NCBI GenBank assembly: GCA_963708155.1
Contig: OY970183.1
Location: 1,674,001-1,738,000 of the forward strand
DNA from: Methylovirgula sp963708155
Lineage (GTDB): Bacteria; Pseudomonadota; Alphaproteobacteria; Rhizobiales; Beijerinckiaceae
Reading direction: 5' to 3'
DNA: 64,000 nt
Shown: positions 8,370-17,627 of the stretch, piece by piece
Position numbering within the stretch: position 1 is the first letter of the stretch
Layout: every line of letters begins with the position of its first letter
Notes under the pieces: model-generated
The model's input: only the letters and a program-made list of their open reading frames with translations
The model's database searches: none
Told to the model about the DNA's origin: nothing
Translations under genes and position numbers: made by a program

Positions 8370-9749
8370 ATGGGCTTTCATTATGCGACGGGGGCGACCC
8401 GCTGGGCCTTCGGTTCCCTCGGCGATCTCATGGCCAAGGCGACGCCGCCGCGCTCTGGCGACATGCTCGCCGGAATCGCGGCGAGCTGCGCGGAAGAGAA
8501 TGTCGCGGCCAAGCTCTGCCTCGCCGATGTTCCGCTGAAGCGTTTTCTCGAAGAAGCGCTGATTCCCTACGAGAGCGACGAGATCACCCGCCTCGTCATC
8601 GACACGCATGATCGCGCGGCTTTCGCGCCGATCGCGCATCTGACGGTCGGCGAGTTCCGCGATTTCCTGCTGTCGGACGAGGCGACGCCCGAGATTGTCA
8701 GCGCGCTGGCGCCCGGCATCACGCCGGAGATGGCGGCGGCGGTCAGCAAGCTGATGCGCAATCAGGATTTGATCATCGCGGCGAAGAAATGCCGGGTGGT
8801 GACAAAATTCCGCGATACGATCGGCCTCCCGGGCACGATGGCGGTGCGTTTGCAGCCCAATCATCCGACCGACAGCCGCGCCGGCGTCGCGGCTTCGATC
8901 ATCGACGGGCTGATGTATGGCAGCGGCGATGCGGTGATCGGGCTCAATCCAGCGTCCGATAGCCTGCCGGTCCTCTCCGATCTTCTGCAACTGATCGACG
9001 GCGTCATCGCCCGATTTGAAATCCCGACACAATCCTGCGTGCTGACGCATGTCACGAGTTCGATCGAACTCATCAACCGCGGCCTGCCGGTCGATCTCGT
9101 CTTCCAGTCCGTCGCCGGTACCGAGGCGGCGAACCGCTGCTTCGGCGTCGACCTCGCCGTGCTCAAGGAGGGCCGCGAGGCGGCGCTGTCGCTCAAGCGC
9201 GGCACCGTCGGCGACAACGTCATGTATTTCGAGACCGGGCAGGGCTGCGCGCTCTCAGCCAACGCGCATCATGGCATCGACCAGCAAACGCTCGAAGCGC
9301 GCGCTTATGCGACGTGCCGACCGTTCAAGCCGCTGCTCGTCAATACGGTCGTCGGCTTCATCGGCCCGGAATATCTCTATGACGGCAAGCAGATCATCCG
9401 TGCCGGGCTCGAGGATCATTTCTGCGGCAAGCTGATGGGCCTGCCGCTTGGCTGCGACGTCTGCTACACCAATCACGCCGAGGCCGACCAGGATGACATG
9501 GACAATCTGATGACGCTGCTGGCAGCAGCGGGCATCACCTACATCATGGGCATTCCCGGCGCCGACGATATGATGCTGAATTATCAATCGACCTCGTTCC
9601 ATGATGCGCTCTATCTGCGCGATGTCTTCGGCCTCAAACGCGCACCGGAGTTCGAGGCCTGGCTTCAGCGGATGCAGATCACTGGCGCCGATGACCGCCT
9701 GCTGCGGCAGGAGACGGCGCATCCGTTGATCGCCTGGCACGAAGGTTGA
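8370..9749 (+). CDS. eutB: Ethanolamine ammonia-lyase large subunit
   Basis: Catalytic TIM-barrel subunit of the adenosylcobalamin-dependent enzyme that splits ethanolamine to acetaldehyde and ammonia. The 459 residues are the normal family length. Conserved stretches include VGLNPASDSLPVL-like IGLNPASDS, LTHVTSSIELI, FETGQGCALSANAHHG and CDVCYTNHAEADQDDMDNL. The ATG at 8370 follows GGAG. It pairs with eutC 18 bases downstream. There are no carboxysome-like shell genes, no eutR regulator and no reactivase eutA nearby, so this is the minimal cytosolic form. The acetaldehyde product must be oxidised by enzymes encoded elsewhere; acs in this window could activate resulting acetate. Confidence 0.95.
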   Translation: MGFHYATGATRWAFGSLGDLMAKATPPRSGDMLAGIAASCAEENVAAKLCLADVPLKRFLEEALIPYESDEITRLVIDTHDRAAFAPIAHLTVGEFRDFLLSDEATPEIVSALAPGITPEMAAAVSKLMRNQDLIIAAKKCRVVTKFRDTIGLPGTMAVRLQPNHPTDSRAGVAASIIDGLMYGSGDAVIGLNPASDSLPVLSDLLQLIDGVIARFEIPTQSCVLTHVTSSIELINRGLPVDLVFQSVAGTEAANRCFGVDLAVLKEGREAALSLKRGTVGDNVMYFETGQGCALSANAHHGIDQQTLEARAYATCRPFKPLLVNTVVGFIGPEYLYDGKQIIRAGLEDHFCGKLMGLPLGCDVCYTNHAEADQDDMDNLMTLLAAAGITYIMGIPGADDMMLNYQSTSFHDALYLRDVFGLKRAPEFEAWLQRMQITGADDRLLRQETAHPLIAWHEG

Positions 9750-9766
9750 TTTGGCACGAAGGTTGA
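9735..9766 (+). repeat. Tandem 17-base duplication at the eutB-eutC junction
   Basis: TGGCACGAAGGTTGA occurs at 9735-9749, where it encodes the last codons and stop of eutB, and again at 9752-9766. The second copy supplies the AAGG just before the eutC ATG at 9768. The duplication therefore lengthened the intergenic space and positioned the ribosome binding site. Confidence 0.75.
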
Positions 9767-9767
9767 C

Positions 9768-10559
9768 ATGCGCCCACCAGTCGTCGCCGATTTCTGGAAG
9801 ACCTTGACGCGAACCACTCAGGCGCGCATCGCGCTCGGCCGCGCCGGCGCTTCGTTGCCGACGCAGGAGGTGCTGGGTTTCTCGCTCGCTCATGCGCGCG
9901 CGCGCGATGCCGTCCATACGCCCTTCGATCGCGATAAGGTCGCGGGCGAAATCCAGGCGCTCGGCTTTGAGACGATCTCTGTCGAAAGCAACGCGCCCGA
10001 CCGCGCGAGCTATCTGCGCCGGCCGGATTGGGGCCGGGCGCTCAGTTCCCAGAGCCGGGCGCTGCTCGCCGACCGGAAAGAGCCTCCCTGCGATCTGGCG
10101 ATTGTTGTCGCTGACGGGTTGTCAGCGACGGCGGTTCATAGCCAGGTCGCGCCGCTGCTCGCTGCGTTCAAGCCCTATATCTTCCGCGCTGGCTGGTCCG
10201 TCGCGCCGGTCGTCATCGCGAGCCAGGCGCGTGTCGCCTTGGGCGACGAGATTGGCGTCCTGCTCAGCGCCCGCGCCGTCATCCTGCTGGTCGGTGAGCG
10301 GCCCGGCCTTTCGTCGCCGGACTCGCTCGGCATCTATCTGACTTACGATCCCAGGGCCGGCCGCAACGACGGCGAGCGCAATTGTATTTCCAATGTGCGC
10401 GACGAGGGCCTGAGCCACGATCTCGCGGCGTTCAAGCTGGCGTGGCTGGTTGATCAGGCGCTGAAGCGGCAGCTCACCGGCGTGGCGCTGAAAGACGAGT
10501 CCGATGTGCTGCTGGCCGCTGACGGCAAGCCGACGCTGTTTCCGGCGTCTTCCAGCTGA
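9768..10559 (+). CDS. eutC: Ethanolamine ammonia-lyase small subunit
   Basis: Small subunit that helps bind the cobalamin cofactor of ethanolamine ammonia-lyase. At 263 residues it has the family size. Recognisable stretches are RTTQARIALGRAGASLPT near the N-terminus, FDRDKVAGEIQALG, IVVADGLSATAVHSQ and LLVGERPGLSSPDSLGIYLTY. It follows eutB by 18 bases with its ribosome binding site created by a short duplication, so the two are surely co-translated from one message. The next gene is convergent. Confidence 0.94.
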   Translation: MRPPVVADFWKTLTRTTQARIALGRAGASLPTQEVLGFSLAHARARDAVHTPFDRDKVAGEIQALGFETISVESNAPDRASYLRRPDWGRALSSQSRALLADRKEPPCDLAIVVADGLSATAVHSQVAPLLAAFKPYIFRAGWSVAPVVIASQARVALGDEIGVLLSARAVILLVGERPGLSSPDSLGIYLTYDPRAGRNDGERNCISNVRDEGLSHDLAAFKLAWLVDQALKRQLTGVALKDESDVLLAADGKPTLFPASSS

Positions 10560-10589
10560 AACAACGAGACAAAACGCGCTGCGGGCGCG

Positions 10590-10835
10590 TCACAAACTTT
10601 TCTTGTCGTGTTCGACGACGCGCAGCCGGCGCACCGTCAATTCGCCGACCTCCAGCTTGTCGATATGCGCCCTTTTCAGCGAGAGGCGACCGATGGCGAT
10701 GCGCCCGATCGCCAGAGCTCCAACCGCGACGGCGCCGAACGCCGCCGCACCCAATGCGAGCGCCAGCAGGCTTGCCACGGGAGCGGTCTGTGACCGCGGA
10801 GCTAATTGGGATCGCGTAGCGATATCGCGCGGCAT
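10590..10835 (-). CDS. Small membrane protein with Ala-Ile-Gly repeats
   Basis: An 81-residue protein whose central part is a hydrophobic repeat (AVAVGALAIGRIAIGRLSL) of about five residues period. It then passes into charged repeats (KLEVGELTVRRLRV) that look like the rungs of a small beta-solenoid, similar to pentapeptide-repeat proteins. The ATG at 10835 has GGAGG five bases upstream and is preferred over the earlier GTG. It starts 29 bases after the truB stop and is probably the last gene of the truB operon. I know similar short proteins in this bacterial order but no function. Confidence 0.55.
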   Translation of the reverse strand: MPRDIATRSQLAPRSQTAPVASLLALALGAAAFGAVAVGALAIGRIAIGRLSLKRAHIDKLEVGELTVRRLRVVEHDKKSL

Positions 10836-10864
10836 GGTATCCTCCGACGGCGGAAGCCTCACCT

Positions 10865-11764
10865 CTAGAACGGCAGGTTAAACACCCGCCCCGGCACCAG
10901 CTCGCCGCGCTCTATCGCGCCGATGGCGACGACGACGCCGCCGCAGGACGCATAAGCCGCGCCGTCGCCCGGCGCATCGCGGCCGCGCAGCAGAACAGAC
11001 TGGCCGCGTCGCAGCCGCGCGGCGGAATCGCGATCGACGATCACTTGCGGCAATTCTTCGAGCCCCGCCTCGACGCGGCGCAGCGCATCGGCTGCCGTGG
11101 CCTCTTCAATCTGCGCCAGTGGCACAGCATCCGTCTCGCCAAAGGGCCCGACGCGGGTGCGCCGCAGGGCTGTGACGTGGCCGTAGCAGCCGAGCGCGCG
11201 GCCGAGGTCGCGAGCGATGGCGCGCACATAGGTTCCTTTGCCGCAACGCGCCTCGAACGTCGCTTCGTCACGGCCGAGAGAAACCGGAACCAGTTCGTGG
11301 ATCGTTACCGGACGCGGCGTAAGCTGGGGCGTTTCGCCGTCGCGGGCAATGTCATAGGCGCGCTCGCCAGCGATCTTGATCGCCGAGAAGGCAGGCGGCA
11401 ATTGCAAGATCGTGCCGATGAAGTGCGGCAGCGCGGCGAGGATCGCTTCGGGCTGTGGCCGCGCCTCGGATTGCGCGGTGATCTGGCCGTCGGCATCGTC
11501 GGAATCGGTCTCCGCGCCCCATTGGATCGTAAAGCGATACGCCTTTTCGCCGTCCTGAACGAACGGCACGGTCTTCGTCGCCTCGCCGAAGGCCACTGGC
11601 AGCATGCCTGAGGCGAGCGGATCGAGCGTGCCGGCGTGGCCCGCCTTCTTGGCGTTGAAAAGCCGCTTCAGCCGGGTGACGGCATGGGTCGAGGTCATGC
11701 CGACAGGCTTGTCGAGCACGACCCAGCCGTTGATTTCGGTACGTTTGGAACGTGGCGCGTTCAT
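10865..11764 (-). CDS. truB: tRNA pseudouridine-55 synthase TruB
   Basis: Makes pseudouridine 55 in the T-loop of tRNAs. The catalytic motif HAGTLDPLASG is present with Asp48, the same number as in E. coli. Other family sequence is GWVVLDKPVGMTSTHAV and RCGKGTYVRAIARDLG. The C-terminal extension (PUA-like) brings it to 299 residues. Its ATG overlaps the rbfA stop by one base (TGATG), so it is translationally coupled to rbfA in the rimP operon. Confidence 0.95.
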   Translation of the reverse strand: MNAPRSKRTEINGWVVLDKPVGMTSTHAVTRLKRLFNAKKAGHAGTLDPLASGMLPVAFGEATKTVPFVQDGEKAYRFTIQWGAETDSDDADGQITAQSEARPQPEAILAALPHFIGTILQLPPAFSAIKIAGERAYDIARDGETPQLTPRPVTIHELVPVSLGRDEATFEARCGKGTYVRAIARDLGRALGCYGHVTALRRTRVGPFGETDAVPLAQIEEATAADALRRVEAGLEELPQVIVDRDSAARLRRGQSVLLRGRDAPGDGAAYASCGGVVVAIGAIERGELVPGRVFNLPF

Positions 11765-12168
11765 CAGTCCTCGTCGCTCCTGATGAGATCGCGCTTGACT
11801 TGCGGCGAGTCGAGCAAAGCGTCGATCCGCGCGCCGCTGTCGAAGCTCTGGTCGGGCCGGAAGCGGATGTCCGGCGCGAATTTCAGATTGACAGGATGGG
11901 CGATCTCGCCGCGCAGGAAGCGCTTGTTGCGATCGAAGGCGGCGATCACCTCGTTCATATCCTTGCCGCCGAGCGGCATGACATAGACGGTCGCAAGCTT
12001 GAGATCGGGGCTCATGCGCACATCCGGAATGGTTACGACATGGCCTTCGAGCACGGGGTCGTTAACGGCGCCGCGGCTCAGCAGATCGGATATCGTATGG
12101 CGGATCAGTTCGCCGACACGCAACATGCGCGGCGTCGGGACGCCGGCGGAATGATGCACTTTCGACAT
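11764..12168 (-). CDS. rbfA: 30S ribosome-binding factor RbfA
   Basis: Assembly factor of the 30S subunit with a single KH-like domain, here 134 residues. The N-terminus PTPRMLRVGELIRHTISDLL and the sequence VRMSPDLKLATVYVMPLGG are typical. I chose the ATG at 12168 (MSKVHHSAG) because the upstream 17 codons are not conserved in the family. It lies between infB (90 bases upstream) and truB (overlapping by one base). Confidence 0.92.
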   Translation of the reverse strand: MSKVHHSAGVPTPRMLRVGELIRHTISDLLSRGAVNDPVLEGHVVTIPDVRMSPDLKLATVYVMPLGGKDMNEVIAAFDRNKRFLRGEIAHPVNLKFAPDIRFRPDQSFDSGARIDALLDSPQVKRDLIRSDED

Positions 12169-12258
12169 TTTCGGTAAAGCCTCTAATCCGATGCGCGCCG
12201 CACTGCGGCGCGCATCCAAAGGTGTTCGATCAATGAATTACAGTGAGAGCGTTCAGCC

Positions 12259-14920
12259 TTACAGGCTCCGCTTGATCTCCTGGACATTGTAGCACTCGAT
12301 CACATCGCCGACGCGCATGTCCTGGTAATTCTCGAAGGCCATGCCGCATTCCTGACCGGCAACGACCTCCTTGACCTCGTCCTTGAAACGCTTCAGCGTC
12401 GAGAGCTTGCCTTCGTGCACCACGACATTGTCGCGGATCAGGCGCACATTCGCGCCGCGCTGGACGGTGCCATCGGTGACGCGGCAGCCCGCCACCTTGC
12501 CGACCTTGGAAATGTTGAACACCTCCAGGATCTGCGCATTGCCGAGCATGTCCTCGCGCAGCGTCGGCGGCAGCAGACCCGACATCGCCGCTTTCACATC
12601 ATCCACGAGATTGTAGATGATGTTGTAATAGCGGATTTCGATGCCCGCCTGCTCGGCGAGGTTGCGCGCTTCCTTGTGCGCGCGGACATTGAAGCCGATG
12701 ATGGCGGCGTGCGAGGCTTCCGCCAGCGTCACGTCCAACTCGGTGATGCCGCCGACGCCGGCGTGCAGTACCCGGGCGGCGACTTCCTCGGTGTTGAGCT
12801 TCTCAAGCGTCGCGACGATCGCTTCGACCGAGCCCTGCACATCGCCCTTGATGACGAGCGGGAATTCCTTGCGGCCCGCCGCCTTCAACTGGCTCATCAT
12901 GTCGACGAGCGAGCTGCGCGCGCCGGTGCCGCGGGCGGCGGCCTTCTCGCGCTTCTGGCGTTCGCGATATTCGGTAATTTCGCGCGCCCGCGCCTCGGTC
13001 TCGACAACCGCGACGCGGTCGCCGGCCTCCGGCGAGCCGGAAAAGCCCAGAACCTCGACCGGCGTCGAGGGACCGGCGCTCTCTACCGCCGCGCCCTTGT
13101 CGTCGATGAGCGCGCGCACGCGGCCCCATTGCGAGCCGCCGACGATGAGATCGCCGACATGCAGCGTGCCGCGCTGGACGAGCACGGAGGCCACCGGGCC
13201 GCGGCCGCGGTCGAGCCGCGCCTCGATAACGGTGCCTTCAGCCGTGCGATCGGGATCGGCCTTGAGGTCGAGCAGTTCGGCCTGCAGCGAGATCAATTCG
13301 AGCAGCTTGTCGAGATTGGTCTTCTTCGTCGCCGAGACTTCGACTTCGAGCGTCTCGCCGCCGAGGGATTCGACCTGCACTTCATATTGCAGCAATTCCT
13401 GGCGCACGCGCTCGGGCTTGGCGTCCGGCTTGTCGATCTTGTTGATGGCGACGATCAGCGGCACGCCGGCGGCGCGCGCATGCAGTGATCGCCTCGATCG
13501 TCTGCGGCATGACGCCATCGTCCGCGGCGACGACGAGCACGACAATGTCCGTCACCTTGGCGCCGCGGGCGCGCATCGCCGTGAAGGCGGCGTGGCCGGG
13601 CGTATCGATGAAAGTGACAAGCTCGCCGTTCGGCGCCGTCACCTGATAGGCGCCGATATGCTGGGTGATGCCGCCAGCTTCGCCGGAGACCACATTGGCA
13701 TGGCGGATCGCATCGAGCAGCGAGGTCTTGCCGTGATCGACATGGCCCATGATCGTGACGACGGGCGGCCGCGGCACGAGATTGGCGTCGGTGTCGGGCG
13801 TATCGAACAGACCCTCCTCGACATCGGACTCGGCGACGCGCTTGACGGTGTGGCCAAGTTCTTCGGCGACAAGCTGCGCCGTATCGGCGTCGATCACATC
13901 GGTGATCTTCGCCATCTGGCCTTGCCGCATCAGAAGCTTGATGACATCGACGCCGCGCTCCGCCATGCGGTTGGCGAGTTCCTGAATGGTGATCGTCTCG
14001 GGCAGGATGACTTCGCGCGAGAGCTTTTCCTTCTGCTCGGCGACATGGCCCTTGAGCCGCTGGGTGCGGCGGCGGAAGGCCGCGACCGAGCGGGTGCGCT
14101 CGTCTTCCTCGCCGGTGGCGCTGGCGACGGTGAGGCGGCCGCGGTCCTTTTGGGGGCCCGTCGCGGGTCGGACGCGGCACGATGACTTTAGTGGGCAGGC
14201 CGGGGCGGCGGATGATGCGTTTGGCCTCTTCGTCCTCGGCCGGAACGAGCGGGCGCGCGGCCGCCGGCGCTGCGGCGGAGGCCGTGAGGCCGAGCGGCTT
14301 GCGGGCGGGTGCGTCGCGGACGGTGCCGGCGTGGGCGGCGGGCCACCGACTTCGAGCCGGCGCTTGGCCTCCTGCTCGGACCTGCGCTTGGTCTCCGCGT
14401 CATGGGCGCGGCGCGTGTCTTCCTCGCGCTTGCGCTCTTCAGCGGCGACGCGCTCTTCGCGCTCGCGGCTTTCGCGCTCCTCGCGCGCCTTGGCTTCCTC
14501 GGCGGCGCGGCGGCGCTCTTCCTCTTCGCGTTCACGCGCGCCGGACAGCGCGCGTGAACGCGCCTCCTGCTCTTCCTCGGTAAGCGTGCGCAGCACGACG
14601 CCGCCACGCGGGGCGGTGCCGCGCGAGGTGTCCTGACGCCGCTCCTGCGGCTGCGGGCGCGGTTCCGGATGCGCGGGCTGCGGGGCGCGTGCCTGGGTCG
14701 GGGCAGGCGCGGCCGGAGCCGGCGCGGCCGCTTCACGCGGCGGATGCGCCTCGCCCGGCGCCAGCGTCCGGCGCTTTACCTTCTCGACGACCACGGCCTT
14801 GGTGCGGCCATGCGAAAAGCTCTGCCGTACGATCCCCGATTCCACCGGTCGTTTCAGCGACAGTGTTTTGGTCGGGGCGACGGACAGCGTGCTGTCGCCG
14901 GAATTTTTCGAGTCAGTCAT
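12259..14920 (-). CDS. infB: Translation initiation factor IF-2, frameshifted
   Basis: GTPase that places initiator tRNA on the ribosome. The N-terminus LSVAPTKTLSLKRPVESGIV is the alphaproteobacterial form, followed by a long Glu/Arg/Ala-rich helix. The G domain has GHVDHGKTSLLD, DTPGHAAF and NKID. The C-terminal domains end in DVIECYNVQEIKRSL. Three indels are visible. An extra base at 13483 breaks the frame in the G domain (restoring EAI, HARAAGVPLIVAINK). A compensating pair, a missing base near 14310-14340 and an extra G in the run 14152-14156, garbles about 55 residues between them. Corrected length is about 886 residues. Because IF-2 is essential, these are almost certainly sequence errors. 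Confidence 0.9.
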
Positions 14921-14959
14921 GCGTTCCCAATCCGGGCCAAGCCCAATTCAGCGAGCTCC

Positions 14960-15005
14960 GGAGCATGTGCCGAAGAAGTTGTGCGACTTCTTCGGGACAT
15001 GCTCC
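14960..15005. repeat. Long palindrome, REP-like, between infB and ylxR
   Basis: A 20-base arm at 14960-14979 and its inverse at 14986-15005 match at 19 of 20 positions around a six-base loop. The arms begin GGAGCATGT and contain CGAAGAAG. Short palindromes beginning GGAGCATG are common intergenic repeats in this bacterial order, from general knowledge. The rest of the 345-base gap between infB and ylxR holds nothing I can identify. Confidence 0.65.
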
Positions 15006-15266
15006 AAATCCAAATCCGGCGCGATTTCCGATGGCCGGATGATCTTATTCCGCCGGAAAGCGCGCTGTGCGATTATAACCAAAAGCCGGCGCAATGGCCG
15101 GCTCTGCCTCTCCAGCCCTCACGGCCGCGAGACGGCGCCTTACATTCGCGTGCTTTTGAGCGCGCGGCGCCCGGCGGGGCGGCTTTTGCTTCTTACTATG
15201 TCGTTTTTCCCAAGCCTGCCTGCAAGGTCTGCCTGGGACGCTTATCACGTTTAAGCTGCTGTTACC

Positions 15267-15977
15267 TCATGCTTTCGTCAACTCGGCCGGGGTGGAAGAC
15301 GCCTCCGCTCCCGGCTCCAGCTCGCCTGCTGCCGTACCCGGCTCCGAAAGATAAATTTCAAGGCGTTTACACTGGCCGATAAAGGCCTGTGCTGCCGCGC
15401 CCTGCGTAACGGCAGCATGTATCACATTTGTGCCGCCCAGTGCCAAACTCAATTGCGCCTCGGTAAAGAGTTTAATTTCCGGCGCGTCGGCCCCCGCCCG
15501 GCGCAGCGCCTGGCGCAGCTTGCGGCTGCCGTCCGCGCTGCCGTCGCTGGCGCTGATCAGGGCCGCAACCGCGCCGGCCTGCGCCGCCGCCGCGACCTTG
15601 GTGAAGCCCGCGACGACCCCGCCTGCCTTTTTCGCCAGCGACAGGCTCTGGAGACAGGCCCGCCGCATCAACTCGGCGACGTCCTCCGGCAGCGTTTCGG
15701 AAACCCGCACCTCGGCCTTGAATCCGCGTGCGAAAGCCTTGCGCTTCACCGCCTGGGCGACAGTTTTGGCGTCGGCCGTCACCCACACGCCGCGGCCGGG
15801 CAGTTTGTGCCGCAAATCCGGCACGACCGCGCCATCGGGCGCGCGGACGAAGCGCAGCAGACCCTCCGGCGCCGCCTTCGCCCGCGTGACGATGCAGGTG
15901 CGCTCGGACTCGCGCTCGGATTCGCGCGCGCTGGCAAGCCCGGTCTTGCTCTCCCGGCTCAATGTCGCTCCGTTCAA
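15267..15977 (-). CDS. ylxR: YlxR-L7Ae fusion RNA-binding protein
   Basis: Two-domain protein of 236 residues. The first ~100 residues are the YlxR (DUF448) fold with TCIVTRAKAAPEGLLRFVRA and LPGRGVWV. The second has the L7Ae-like character seen in SLSLAKKAGGVVAGFTKV and DAPEIKLFTEAQ. This fusion is standard in alphaproteobacteria and lies between nusA and infB as here. It is thought to bind RNA, but its role is not settled. The start is a TTG at 15977 that overlaps the nusA stop by three bases. Confidence 0.85.
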   Translation of the reverse strand: MNGATLSRESKTGLASARESERESERTCIVTRAKAAPEGLLRFVRAPDGAVVPDLRHKLPGRGVWVTADAKTVAQAVKRKAFARGFKAEVRVSETLPEDVAELMRRACLQSLSLAKKAGGVVAGFTKVAAAAQAGAVAALISASDGSADGSRKLRQALRRAGADAPEIKLFTEAQLSLALGGTNVIHAAVTQGAAAQAFIGQCKRLEIYLSEPGTAAGELEPGAEASSTPAELTKA

Positions 15978-17581
15978 TGCGCCGCAGGCGCTTCCTCGGC
16001 CGCTTCGGTCTCGGCTTCCGGCGCGTGAAGCGCGCTCTCATCGATCCAGCCCGCTTTGACGCGCGCCTTCATGATCAACGCTTCGGCCTCTTCGCGGGAA
16101 ATCTCGATCCCGTCGAGGAAGCCTGCATGCTTGACCGTCTCGTCGTCCTTGCGCTCGCTCCAGCCAACGAGGTCGTCAGTGGCGCAACCGGCAAGATCCT
16201 CGACCGTCTTCACATCGTTCTCGCCGAGTTTCACCAGCATGACGGTGTTGAGGCCGCTGATTTCGCGCAATTCGTCGGCGACGCCGAGCTCCTTGCGCCG
16301 TGCCTCATGCTCGGCCTCGATCTTGGCGAGATATTCGCGCGCGCGGTTCTGGATTTCTTCCGCCGTATCAGCGTCAAAGCCCTCGATCGCGGCGAGTTCG
16401 GACGGTTCGACGAAAGCAAGTTCCTCGACCGAGCGGAAGCCTTCCGAGGCCAGCAATTGGCCGACGACCTCGTCGACGTCGAGCGCCTTCATGAAGATGT
16501 TGGTGCGTTCGACGAATTCCTTCTGGCGCCGCTCGGATTCCTCGGCTTCGGTCAGGATGTCGATGTCCCAGCCGGTGAGCTGCGAGGCGAGGCGCACGTT
16601 CTGGCCGCGCCGGCCGATGGCGAGCGAGAGCTGATCATCGGGCACGACGACCTCGATGCGTTCGGAATCCTCGTCGAGCACGACCTTGACGACTTCCGCC
16701 GGCTGCAGCGCGTTGACGATGAAGGTCGCGGCATCCTGCGACCAGGGAATGATGTCGATCTTCTCGCCCTGCAACTCGTTGACCACCGCCTGCACGCGCG
16801 AGCCGCGCATGCCGACGCAGGCGCCGACCGGGTCGATCGAGGAATCGCGCGAGATGACAGCGATCTTGGCGCGCGAGCCGGGGTCGCGCGCGACCGCCTT
16901 CACCTCGATCACGCCGTCATAGATTTCCGGCACTTCCTGGCGGAAGAGCTTGGCCATGAATTGCGGATGCGTGCGCGAGAGAAAAATCTGCGGGCCGCGC
17001 TGCTCGCGCCGCACGTCGTAGACATAGGCGCGTACCCGGTCGCCGGGACGGAATTGTTCGCGCGGGATCATCTCGTCGCGCCGGATCGTCGCTTCGCCGC
17101 GGCCGAGATCGATGATGACATTGCCATATTCGACGCGCTTGACGACGCCGTTGACGATCTCGCCGATCCGGTCCTTGAATTCCTGATACTGCCGGTCGCG
17201 TTCGGCCTCGCGCACCTTCTGCACGATCACCTGCTTGGCCGATTGCGCGGCGATGCGGCCGAAATCGAAGGGCGGCAGCGTCTCGGCGATCCAGTCGCCG
17301 ACTTGCGCGGCGGGGTTCTTCTTGCGCGCCTCGGTGAGGGTGATTTGCTTGGCGTCATTCTCGATCTGATCGACGACCTGCAAGCAGGCGCGAGAAGCGC
17401 ACCTCGCCGGTCTTGGGTTGATCTCGGCGCGTACCTCCGTCTCCTGCCCGTAGCGGGAACGGGCGGCCTTCTGCATCGCGTCTTCCATCGAGGCCAGCAC
17501 GATCTGCCGGTCGATGGATTTTTCCCGCGCGACCGCATCGGCGATCTGCAGAAGTTCGAGCCTGTTGGCACTGACGGCCAT
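15974..17581 (-). CDS. nusA: Transcription termination/antitermination protein NusA
   Basis: RNA polymerase-binding factor with N-terminal domain, S1 and two KH domains (VGACVGMRGSRVQAVVNELQ, SLAIGRRGQNVRLASQLTGW), then a C-terminal acidic and helix-hairpin-helix part. About 535 residues. ATG at 17581 follows AAGGAG; in-frame codons further upstream are not conserved. Two compensating indels, a missing base near 17413 and an extra base at 17382-17383, garble about ten residues that should read close to NPKTGEVRFSRLLQVV. The protein stays open across them, which would hide the errors from automatic checks. Confidence 0.94.
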   Translation of the reverse strand: MAVSANRLELLQIADAVAREKSIDRQIVLASMEDAMQKAARSRYGQETEVRAEINPRPARCASRACLQVVDQIENDAKQITLTEARKKNPAAQVGDWIAETLPPFDFGRIAAQSAKQVIVQKVREAERDRQYQEFKDRIGEIVNGVVKRVEYGNVIIDLGRGEATIRRDEMIPREQFRPGDRVRAYVYDVRREQRGPQIFLSRTHPQFMAKLFRQEVPEIYDGVIEVKAVARDPGSRAKIAVISRDSSIDPVGACVGMRGSRVQAVVNELQGEKIDIIPWSQDAATFIVNALQPAEVVKVVLDEDSERIEVVVPDDQLSLAIGRRGQNVRLASQLTGWDIDILTEAEESERRQKEFVERTNIFMKALDVDEVVGQLLASEGFRSVEELAFVEPSELAAIEGFDADTAEEIQNRAREYLAKIEAEHEARRKELGVADELREISGLNTVMLVKLGENDVKTVEDLAGCATDDLVGWSERKDDETVKHAGFLDGIEISREEAEALIMKARVKAGWIDESALHAPEAETEAAEEAPAAH

Positions 17582-17627
17582 GAACGTTCTCCTTAAAAAT
17601 CCGGCTGCGCCTTTGCGCCAGCGGCAG

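Noticed and set aside
15962..17596. Plus-strand open frame of 544 codons
   Set aside because: Exactly antisense to nusA, repetitive Asp/Arg/Leu shadow composition.
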